From NCBI GenBank assembly GCA_031277995.1, contig JAITLH010000232.1:1-21398 (forward strand): DNA of 21,398 nt, given 5' to 3'. Position 1 is the stretch's first letter, and each line of letters begins with the position of its first letter. This document shows, piece after piece, positions 15,295 through 21,398 of the stretch. Source of the DNA: Deltaproteobacteria bacterium (GTDB taxonomy: Bacteria > Desulfobacterota > Desulfarculia > Adiutricales > Adiutricaceae). A program made the position numbers and the translations under genes. Below the pieces are notes generated by a model. It was not told where the DNA came from, searched no databases, and saw nothing but the letters and a program-made list of their open reading frames with translations.

Positions 15295-15516
15295 GGCTGG
15301 ATTTTTTGTTGATATCGATTAACGATAAAAATGTTTTTTTATTGTTAGTTGGATAGATTTTTTCGTTCTTTGGCAATAACGAACGTTTGTTTTAGAAGTC
15401 ATCGTTTTTTTTGTTTTTGGAGGTTGAGAGGTTCTATTGCTTCCCGGGCTTGTCTAAGAGTTTCGGGTAAAACTTTTCATAAAAAAGTGGTAAAAGGCCA
15501 CATTAAGAGGTTATTT

Positions 15517-16788
15517 ATGTTTATTTCCGATGTTTTGGCCAGGGAAATTTTAGATTCTAGAGGAAATCCCACCGTTTCGGTGGAGGTGATTTTGAAAACC
15601 GGCCTTGGTGGCCAGGCGGCCGTGCCTTCCGGAGCCTCCACCGGTAGCCACGAGGCCTTGGAGTTAAGGGACAAGGACCCCAAACGTTACGGCGGCAAAG
15701 GGGTCCTGAAGGCGGTCAAAAACGTCAACGACATTATCGGCCCGGCCATCCTCGGACAGGACGTTTACAACCAGGCGGCCATCGATAAAATCATGCTCGA
15801 TCTCGATGGCACCCCCAACAAAAGCAAGCTCGGGGCCAACGCCATTTTGGGCGTTTCCATGGCCGTGGCCTGCGCCGCCGCCGAACAGAGCGAGATGAAC
15901 CTCTACCAGTACCTGGGCGGCGTGGGGGGAAGGGAACTGCCCAGGCCCATGATGAATATCGTCAACGGCGGTTCCCACGCCAGCAACAACGTGGACTTCC
16001 AGGAGTTCATGATCATGCCGCTTTTTGGGAACACCTTCTCCGAAGCCCTGCGCTGCGGGGCCGAGGTCTTCCACACCCTCAAAAAGCTCCTGGCCGATGA
16101 CGACATGAGCACGGCCGTGGGTGACGAGGGCGGTTTCGCCCCCAACTTCAAAGACAACGAGAGCGCCCTGGACGCCATCGTGAAAGCCATCAAGGCCGCG
16201 GGTTACAAGCCCGGGACGGACGTGGTCATCTGTCTGGACGCCGCGGCCAGCGAGTTTTACGACGCCAAGAAAAAGAAGTACGTTTTCAACAAATCCGACA
16301 AGTCGGCCCGTTCGGCCGAAGACATGATCAAGCTCTACTCCGATTGGATCAAAAAGTATCCCATAAAATCCATCGAAGACGGCTTGGCCGAGGACGATTG
16401 GAGCGGCTGGGCCAAGCTGACCAAGGAGCTGGGGAGTTCGGTCCAGTTGGTCGGGGATGACATCTTCGTTACCAACTCCGAGCGTTTGGCCAAGGGCATC
16501 GAGGAGAAGGTCGGAAACTCCATTCTCATCAAGGTCAACCAGATCGGTTCCGTCACCGAGACCCTGGACACCATTAAGCTGGCCCACAAGGCCGGTTACA
16601 CGGCCGTCATCTCCCACCGTTCCGGGGAAACCGAGGACACCTTCATCGCCGATCTGGCCGTGGCCACCAATTGCGGCCAAATCAAGACCGGCAGCCTTTC
16701 CAGGAGCGAGCGTATTTGCAAATACAACCGTCTCCTAAAAATCGAGGAACTCCTTGAAGGCGGCGGCCTTTTCAAAAAGCCTTTCTAA
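15517..16788 (+). CDS. eno: Enolase (phosphopyruvate hydratase)
   Basis: Converts 2-phosphoglycerate to phosphoenolpyruvate in glycolysis and gluconeogenesis, in the cytosol. The 423-aa length is normal for bacterial enolases. Visible signatures are DSRGNPTV near the start, the substrate loop GASTG (39-43), GDEGGFAP with the acid catalyst E204, ICLDAAASEFY, IEDGLAEDDW and VGDDIFVTN supplying the Mg2+ ligands, LIKVNQIGSVTET with catalytic K339, and SHRSGETEDT (366-375). ATG 15517 is chosen because AAGAGG lies 6 nt upstream and enolases begin at this point; the frame is open for 56 more codons upstream but those are unrelated. Codon use is the most biased of the window (many GCC, AAG, ATC), as expected for a highly expressed gene. 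A strong terminator follows. Confidence 0.99.
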   Translation: MFISDVLAREILDSRGNPTVSVEVILKTGLGGQAAVPSGASTGSHEALELRDKDPKRYGGKGVLKAVKNVNDIIGPAILGQDVYNQAAIDKIMLDLDGTPNKSKLGANAILGVSMAVACAAAEQSEMNLYQYLGGVGGRELPRPMMNIVNGGSHASNNVDFQEFMIMPLFGNTFSEALRCGAEVFHTLKKLLADDDMSTAVGDEGGFAPNFKDNESALDAIVKAIKAAGYKPGTDVVICLDAAASEFYDAKKKKYVFNKSDKSARSAEDMIKLYSDWIKKYPIKSIEDGLAEDDWSGWAKLTKELGSSVQLVGDDIFVTNSERLAKGIEEKVGNSILIKVNQIGSVTETLDTIKLAHKAGYTAVISHRSGETEDTFIADLAVATNCGQIKTGSLSRSERICKYNRLLKIEELLEGGGLFKKPF

Positions 16789-16805
16789 AAAACCAACCCA
16801 TAAAA

Positions 16806-16846
16806 AACGAGAGCCCGGCTGAGTAAGCCGGGCTTTCGTTTTTTAG
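16806..16846 (+). terminator. Strong bidirectional terminator after enolase
   Basis: AGCCCGGCT (16812-16820) pairs with AGCCGGGCT (16826-16834) across a 5-base loop. The stem extends by a G/T position and then by AAAACGA/TCGTTTT. The right side gives CGTTTTTT for plus-strand transcripts; the left side gives the same for the minus strand. It therefore can also stop the converging flagellar gene transcript. Confidence 0.93.
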
Positions 16847-16874
16847 GGGTCCACAAAATTTAAAGCTTATGGGG

Positions 16875-16981
16875 GAATTTGGGGCCTTATGGATTTGGGG
16901 CCATCATGACTTGGGGGGCTTTATGAAGTCTGGGCCTTATGGATTCGGGGCCATCAGGAATTGGGTCCATCATGAATTGGG
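16875..16981. repeat. Degenerate 17-bp tandem repeat at the motE 3' end
   Basis: Six to seven consecutive units of 16-17 bases with core ATTTGGGGCCATCATG: 16875-16891, 16892-16908, 16909-16925, 16926-16941, 16942-16957, 16958-16974, then a decayed unit. Copies differ at several positions each. The last units overlap the stop codon and final codons of the MotE-like gene. Confidence 0.75.
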
Positions 16982-18205
16982 AACCTGGGGCGCCGCTTCC
17001 AAAATGGCTTTGGGGTCGATGCGCTGCTCGGAGATTGATTTGACGAGGCGGGCGGCTTTATCGGGGGTGACCATGGCCAGGATCTTTCCGGCGTTGCTGC
17101 CGGGCATGGCCGAGAGGATGGAAACGGCCACCATGTCATCCATGCTGCTTATGAGAAGCCCGGCCTGCTCTGGTTTCATGCCCTTGAAGGCGGCCACGAG
17201 GTGCTGAATCCTGGCGTCCTTTAGTTCCTCGTCTTCTTTTTGCTGCTGTTCCTTAAGGGCCTTTTGCTCGTCGAGAATGGCTTGGTTTCGGGCGATGAGG
17301 GAATTTAGTTCGCCCCGGGAGCGCTCGGAAGAGGCCAGTTTAGTGTTAACGTCCGCTTCCAAGGTTTTTAGGGCCTCTTCCCGGGCGTTTAAGGCGGCCT
17401 CGCGGCGGTTTAAGTCAAATTCTTTTTTGGCCAGTTCCTCGGCCCGGGCGCTATTTTGGGCCGAGCCGGTTTGGGCCGAGTTAGAAACGTTAACGTTGGG
17501 AGGCAGCTGCGGGTTGGCGCCGGTCCCTGGGCTTGGCCCGACAACGGGCTGGGGCGCCGGGGCGGGCAGGGTCGCCGATCCGCTTGAGCGGGGGGCGGCG
17601 TTATTTTGGGCCGAGGGGGGCCTTTGGGGTCTTCTTAAATCCTCGTCCCCCGGGGGGAGGGGAATGACGGCGTCGGCGGCGGCCACGGGAATCAACGGGC
17701 TGGCCGTGGTCAAAATGGCCGCGCCCGAGGCCATGGAGCCGGAGGCGATAAAGCCCATCGCGGAAGCGGCGGAATTTGAGCCCGAGGTCACGACGGCCGG
17801 GGCGCTGGCCTTGGCCGGGGCGGGCGAGGCGCCAACCAGGGGTATGGGGCCGTCGGAAGAATTTAAATAAAGGCCGGATACGATGAGCCTGGCCACCAAC
17901 CCAAAAAGCAAAACCACCAAGGCCACGCTTAGGAAGGCCGAAAGCAGGGAATTTTTTTTCTTGGGCTTGGCCGGAAGGTTGGCGTTTTTGGCCTCGGGCT
18001 TAATTAGGGCCGTATCCTCGGGGCCAAGTCCGGGGAGGAAGAGATCTTTTTCCGAGAGGTTGGCTAGGCTTCTTTTGGTCGGGGCGGGGTTTTTGGTCGG
18101 GCCCGGGGAAACCGTTTTCGTTTTGCCGTAAGGCAAACCGTAGGAGCCGATGGGCGGCTTAAGCGGTTTCGGGTTGGTTTTTGGCGATGGCGTTTGGGTC
18201 CTCAT
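16970..18205 (-). CDS. MotE-like flagellar protein (MgtE N-domain family)
   Basis: Predicted 411-aa single-pass membrane protein. It has a basic, Pro-rich N-terminus (1-85, ending KPKKK), one membrane span (about 86-113), a long Ala/Pro/Ser-rich linker (114-250), a coiled coil (about 252-335) and a C-terminal MgtE_N/MotE-type helical domain (331-393: IQHLVAAFKGMKPEQAGLLI, MDDMVAVSILSAM, AGKILAMVTPDKAARLV). The charge pattern places the N-terminus in the cytoplasm and the rest in the periplasm. MotE of Sinorhizobium acts as a periplasmic chaperone for the motor protein MotC; the role here is inferred from the family and from the position next to FliJ. Start ATG 18205 has a perfect GGAGGAG 4 nt upstream and overlaps the end of fliJ by 47 bases, implying translational coupling. 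The long N-terminal extension and linker make it larger than usual family members. Confidence 0.8.
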   Translation of the reverse strand: MRTQTPSPKTNPKPLKPPIGSYGLPYGKTKTVSPGPTKNPAPTKRSLANLSEKDLFLPGLGPEDTALIKPEAKNANLPAKPKKKNSLLSAFLSVALVVLLFGLVARLIVSGLYLNSSDGPIPLVGASPAPAKASAPAVVTSGSNSAASAMGFIASGSMASGAAILTTASPLIPVAAADAVIPLPPGDEDLRRPQRPPSAQNNAAPRSSGSATLPAPAPQPVVGPSPGTGANPQLPPNVNVSNSAQTGSAQNSARAEELAKKEFDLNRREAALNAREEALKTLEADVNTKLASSERSRGELNSLIARNQAILDEQKALKEQQQKEDEELKDARIQHLVAAFKGMKPEQAGLLISSMDDMVAVSILSAMPGSNAGKILAMVTPDKAARLVKSISEQRIDPKAILEAAPQVPNS

Positions 18206-18662
18206 CCGACTCCTCCAAATTTTTTCTGGCCCTCGATAAGCTGGCCAACTCTTCCATCTGTTCCTGTTCTTGTTTTAGTAAATCCGTTTTCCAAGCGAGC
18301 TTTTTATTGTCTTTAAACTTTTCCATGATGCGACGATCGACCACGGCTTTTCTTAAAATCACTCTTTCTTTAGCTTCTTCTCTACGGCTTAGGGCTAATA
18401 ATTCCAAAAGTCTCTTAATTTCTTTTCTTATTTTTTCTTGGTAATTACTGTACATCAAAAGCAAGGGCCCGGTAATCGTTCCGTTGGCGCTGTGTTCGGA
18501 AAGTTCGTCGGCCATCTCGGCCAGCTTGACGTGGCAGGCGTTTATCTGGTCCTCAAGTTCCCTAATGCTGGCCAGCCTTTTGGCCAGTTTTACGGCCGCC
18601 TCCTCCTCGCGCCGTTTCCTAAGGCTAATCATGAACTCAAGTCTGAACTTGAAACGGGCCAT
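18159..18662 (-). CDS. fliJ: Flagellar export protein FliJ
   Basis: Predicted 167-aa, almost wholly coiled-coil protein, highly charged. It starts ARFKFRLEFMISLRKRREEEAA, the usual FliJ opening (F-x-F-x-L ... L..R...EE.A), and ends with KTDLLKQEQEQMEELASLSRARK, matching the conserved second half. FliJ is the central stalk of the flagellar type III export ATPase complex with FliI and FliH and escorts export chaperones. No fliI/fliH lies within the window, so fliJ is separated from its usual partners here. GGGGAAGGA lies about 12 nt before ATG 18662. Its last 47 bases overlap motE. Other coiled-coil proteins cannot be excluded by sequence alone, but the MotE-like neighbour supports the call. 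Confidence 0.8.
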   Translation of the reverse strand: MARFKFRLEFMISLRKRREEEAAVKLAKRLASIRELEDQINACHVKLAEMADELSEHSANGTITGPLLLMYSNYQEKIRKEIKRLLELLALSRREEAKERVILRKAVVDRRIMEKFKDNKKLAWKTDLLKQEQEQMEELASLSRARKNLEESDEDPNAIAKNQPETA

Positions 18663-18798
18663 GGCTGCTGGCTTTCCTTCCCCATCCGGGCCGCTTAATC
18701 GCCCCCGGGGGGCGTTTGCCCGGCCTTTAACTTAACCCCCAGCGCTGCAAGTTTTAGGCCATAAAATTTCAGGCCCGAAAACTTTAAAAAAAACCAAA

Positions 18799-19284
18799 TC
18801 ACTCCCCGGCGAAGTCCTTTTCGATATTCTTAAGTTCCTCGTTTCTGTCGGCCGCGGTGTCGGCCACGTCCCGGGCCCGGTTGATGGTCCTGGCCGGGTT
18901 TAAAACCGGCGAATCGGTTCTAATTTGCTCAATGGTCATGGGCCCGCCGCCGGGCCCGCTTGGGGCCACCCCCGGCAATTGTTCGGCCTTGTCGTCCCTA
19001 AAAATAAAAAACATGACAAAGACCAAAACCATGACCACCGCGGCTCCCCCGGCGATCAAAAGCAGCTTGTTTCGGCCGGACTCGGCCTCAAAGTTTAAAC
19101 CGGCCCCGGTTCCGGGCTTTGTCCCCAAGTTGGCCCCGGCGCTGGGCCCAGCCCCGGCTTGCGGGCCCATGTGACCGGCCCTAAAGTTATACGAGCAAAA
19201 GGGACAAGTTTCGGCCGGTAAATTCACGCTCTGGCCGCAACCCGGGCAGCGCAGGCTAGGTAAATTAGGGTTAAATTCGCTCAT
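18799..19284 (-). CDS. Zinc-ribbon, single-pass membrane protein of unknown function
   Basis: Predicted 161 aa. An N-terminal zinc ribbon has two CxxC pairs, CPGC (C13, C16) and CPFC (C27, C30), spaced as in zinc-ribbon (DZR/zinc_ribbon_2) domains. A Gly/Pro/Ala-rich linker follows, then one membrane span (about 74-95, LLLIAGGAAVVMVLVFVMFF), then an acidic, helical C-terminus of about 65 residues. Topology is probably zinc ribbon inside, tail outside. The frame is open to 19371, but ATG 19284 is preceded by GGAAGGA with a 5-nt gap and begins right before the zinc ribbon, so the longer version is unlikely. It lies in a minus-strand row with FliJ and MotE-like genes (136-base gap to fliJ). Specific function not recognised. 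Confidence 0.75.
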   Translation of the reverse strand: MSEFNPNLPSLRCPGCGQSVNLPAETCPFCSYNFRAGHMGPQAGAGPSAGANLGTKPGTGAGLNFEAESGRNKLLLIAGGAAVVMVLVFVMFFIFRDDKAEQLPGVAPSGPGGGPMTIEQIRTDSPVLNPARTINRARDVADTAADRNEELKNIEKDFAGE

Positions 19285-19306
19285 GGTCTTCCTTCCAAAA
19301 GGAGGC

Positions 19307-19344
19307 AAAAAAAATTCCGGCCCCAAAATTCCCCAAACGGCCGG
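19307..19344 (-). terminator. Possible terminator after the periplasmic binding protein gene
   Basis: On the minus strand CCGGCC (19344-19339) pairs with GGCCGG (19322-19317), followed by AATTTTTTTT ending at 19307. The loop is large (16 bases), which weakens it. If active, it would separate the binding-protein gene from the zinc-ribbon gene, leaving little room for a promoter of the latter. Confidence 0.4.
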
Positions 19345-19378
19345 GACCCAAACCGTTTTGGTCTTGGCCAAAACCCAT

Positions 19379-20503
19379 TCATTCCGGGACCGGGAGCCAG
19401 CCCCAGTCGGCCGTGGCCACGGCCAGGTAGGCCGAACCCTTGGGCGGGGGGCCGGTTTTAAACTCCCTTAAGTAAAGGAGCGTCCCGTCGGTATGGACGG
19501 ATTCTAGGGCTTGGCGAAGGCTTTTGGGTTGGGCGTTGGCCGGGGTGGCCACGAGGGCCCTAATTAGGATTTGGGCCTGGGCCAAACCCAAGTAGGCTTG
19601 GTAATCCAAGGTTAGGCCCCTGGGGCCGTATTTATACAACACCGCGTCGTAGGATTGGGTCAGGGCCGACTTGGGATACAAGACCGAGGGAAAGATCATG
19701 CCTTCCCACAGGCCCCCGGTCATTTCGGTAACTTCCAGGCCAGGCGAGTTAAGGGAGTTGGTCATCCACAAAACGTCATCGGGCAAGCGGTTTTTTAGGG
19801 TCCTGACGATGGCCGCGGCCGGGCCCGTCGGGAGCCACAGGATAATGCCGCCTATGCCCATGGCGTTTTGTTCGAGTTCGCCCCAGTTTCTAAAATTCGT
19901 GGCCAAGGGGACCGTCGTTATGTTCAAACCCTCGGAAGCGGCCAGTTTTAAGGCGAAATCGAGTTCGCGTTCGGCCGAGGGATTGCGGTAATGGACAAAA
20001 AGCAGGGAGCCATCCTGGCCCAGGCGCTTTCTGGCGTAGGAAATAAGCAATTCCAGCTCGTCCTCGGCCGTGGGGAGGATGCCGATGGGATCGTCTTCGC
20101 GCCCCTGATAGAGATCGGACTTATTGGACCAGGGCCCAAACCAAACCACGCCCGTGCGCCTAAAATAATCCGCCGTGGCCGCCGCTTTTGAACTGGCCGC
20201 CCCGCCCACGGCCAAATGGGGTTGGATTTGGCTCATCACGGTATTGAGGCGGGCGGGAAAATCCGGTATCCCGTCGTCTATTTCCTGGGAATAGATGTCA
20301 ATCGGGACGCTGTCGGCGCCTTCATACATGTTTATGAAACTTAACATGGCTTTCAAGCCACACAAGTAGTCATAGGAAAGGGCTTGCGGCCCCAGGGGCG
20401 AGGCCCAGGAAATGATTTTCCAACCGTTGGCCCCCGAAGCCGGAAAAGTAAAGGAAAAAGACAGGGCGAGGGCCAACAAAGTGGCCAAAAACGATCTAGC
20501 CAA
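19379..20503 (-). CDS. Periplasmic binding protein (type-1 fold, Leu/Ile/Val-binding-like)
   Basis: About 374 aa including a Sec signal peptide (ARSFLATLLALALSFSF, cut near ASGA). The mature part follows the type-1 periplasmic binding fold: IISWASPLGPQALSYDYLCGLKAML, LAVGGAASSKAAATADYFRRTGVVWFGPWS, DGSLLFVHYRNPSAERELDFALKLAASEG, YQAYLGLAQAQILIRAL. Such proteins deliver amino acids or small ligands to ABC transporters or sense them; no permease or ATPase gene is nearby, so it is an orphan. The start is a choice. TTG 20503 has GGAGGG 6 nt upstream and gives a clean signal peptide; ATG 20518 lies inside that ribosome binding site and lacks its own. A good promoter lies about 80 bases upstream. 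Ligand unknown. Confidence 0.8.
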   Translation of the reverse strand: MARSFLATLLALALSFSFTFPASGANGWKIISWASPLGPQALSYDYLCGLKAMLSFINMYEGADSVPIDIYSQEIDDGIPDFPARLNTVMSQIQPHLAVGGAASSKAAATADYFRRTGVVWFGPWSNKSDLYQGREDDPIGILPTAEDELELLISYARKRLGQDGSLLFVHYRNPSAERELDFALKLAASEGLNITTVPLATNFRNWGELEQNAMGIGGIILWLPTGPAAAIVRTLKNRLPDDVLWMTNSLNSPGLEVTEMTGGLWEGMIFPSVLYPKSALTQSYDAVLYKYGPRGLTLDYQAYLGLAQAQILIRALVATPANAQPKSLRQALESVHTDGTLLYLREFKTGPPPKGSAYLAVATADWGWLPVPE

Positions 20504-20584
20504 ATCATGTCCCTCCATTCGCGTAAACCAAACCGCGTAAAGGGGTGAGAGTTAAGGTTACAAGCCTTCCGGAGAACTGACCCT

Positions 20585-20614
20585 ATGATAGCCTAAACAA
20601 CGGTAATTTGTCAA
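20585..20614 (-). promoter_or_regulatory. Sigma-70 promoter of the periplasmic binding protein gene
   Basis: On the minus strand TTGACA (20614-20609) is followed after 18 bases by TATCAT (20590-20585). The -35 is perfect and the -10 has 5 of 6 matches. Expected transcription start near 20578, giving a leader of about 75 nt to the TTG start. Confidence 0.75.
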
Positions 20615-21126
20615 ATTTAATTGAATTGATCAATAAATTTACCCTTTAAATATCGATTGACTAACCTCTAAAGCCAACCCTCTAACCGATTAAAGCTACC
20701 CAGGTCACGATAATTTGCGTAAAACGAATTAAAAATTAATTTAACGCAGATTTTTAGTTATTTTATCGACTTTAGTCAAGATAAAATTCTGCCTATGACT
20801 AATAAATACTTAAAAAATAATTTAATGGCAAGAATTATAAACTCGACGGCGCGGGGGGAAGAAAAAAACGCTTGGCGGGAAAACCGGTGACGGCCGTTCC
20901 GGGACGCTAAAAACCCAAATCGATTGGCCCTAAAAAAATAACCCTGACACTCAAAACCTAACCATTAATGGCGATAAAAAATTTAAAAAAATCCATTGTA
21001 TATTTTACAAGCTTACAATTAAATTTTTACCAATTTTACCCCATCTTAACCCAGACAAAATAACAAAAGATTTCTCAATTTTTGCCATTAAATTTAAAAT
21101 AATAATTTTAGGGAGGAAAAATTACA
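20615..21126. other. AT-rich intergenic region, no gene seen
   Basis: About 510 bases of A/T-rich DNA with stops in every frame, interrupted by a GC-richer island at about 20845-20915. I see no tRNA, no inverted repeat with a T-run, and no coding signal. It resembles the AT-rich spacer at 1130-1810. Confidence 0.6.
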
Positions 21127-21348
21127 ATGGAGAGTCGTTACGTAGCTACCATTCAATGTAATGAAATTTTCCCGAAAATACAAGCCTTTTTGCTTTTCCC
21201 GTCCCGAACCTCCAAGCCCTCTATCTTTATTCGTCCCAAACCTCTTGGCCAATTATCTTTTCCCAGCCCCAAGCCCAACAAGCTTCGCCCCGGCCTGGCG
21301 CCGGCCTGGCGCCGGGCCGGGGTCAGGGCCAGGGGACTTGGCTTTTAG
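21127..21348 (+). CDS. Doubtful 73-aa ORF
   Basis: ATG 21127 is preceded by GGGAGG with a 10-base gap, so translation could begin here. The first 25 residues look ordinary, but the rest is Pro/Lys/Arg/Ser-rich and includes a short GC-rich repeat (GGCCTGGCGCC twice, about 21292-21315). No domain recognised. It may be a degraded gene start or non-coding; sequence past 21349 shows nothing. Confidence 0.25.
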   Translation: MESRYVATIQCNEIFPKIQAFLLFPSRTSKPSIFIRPKPLGQLSFPSPKPNKLRPGLAPAWRRAGVRARGLGF

Positions 21349-21398
21349 CCAGGGGCTTAAAGACGCGAAGAATCGAAAACCGTTTAGTCAAAATTCAA

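Noticed and set aside
15349..15516. 56-residue N-terminal extension of enolase
   Set aside because: Residues are unrelated to enolases and the ribosome binding site and family start point to ATG 15517.
15664..16680. 338-aa minus-strand open frame
   Set aside because: Complete antisense shadow of enolase, produced by its biased codon use.
17277..17870. 197-aa plus-strand Ala/Gly/Glu-rich frame
   Set aside because: Antisense of the low-complexity linker of the MotE-like gene.

Overview
The window reads as a chromosomal segment of a motile, diderm (Gram-negative-type) bacterium. Evidence for this is a lipoprotein resembling penicillin-binding protein activators, an O-antigen ligase-like membrane protein, and flagellar/chemotaxis genes (CheZ, FliJ, MotE-like). 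The combination of CheZ, FliJ plus MotE-like protein, a C_GCAxxG_C_C redox protein and GC-rich coding DNA separated by very AT-rich spacers suggests a deltaproteobacterial (Desulfobacterota-like) genome. This is inference; there is no rRNA or phylogenetic marker comparison here.

Layout. Positions 1-1129 (minus) hold the N-terminal 376 residues of a kinase-fold protein that has lost its key catalytic residues. Its tail enters 27-residue tandem repeats and runs off the window. About 0.7 kb of AT-rich spacer and a 5 x 50 bp tandem repeat follow, leading to a WYL-domain regulator (2204-3340, plus). Next come two paralogous double-AAA+ ATPases on the same strand (3581-5620 and 5823-7883). This pseudokinase/WYL/AAA+ pair block is the most unusual part of the window and the best candidate for an undescribed system.

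Convergent to it, on the minus strand, are an O-antigen ligase-like protein (7944-9164), a C_GCAxxG_C_C protein (9304-9795) and tRNA-Gly(GCC) with its own promoter and terminator. A plus-strand run follows: a 111-aa hypothetical with a near-consensus sigma-70 promoter, a greatly expanded CheZ with a sigma-28-like site upstream, an LpoA-like TPR plus periplasmic-binding lipoprotein, and enolase. Enolase ends at a strong bidirectional terminator. Beyond it a minus-strand set reads back towards enolase: orphan periplasmic binding protein, zinc-ribbon single-pass membrane protein, FliJ, MotE-like. The window ends in AT-rich DNA with one doubtful short ORF.

A recurring theme is short tandem repeats (units of 81, 50, about 37/54, 30 and 17 bp), each different, sitting at gene borders. 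Several begin at or just after a stop codon. This makes the intergenic DNA unusually minisatellite-rich.
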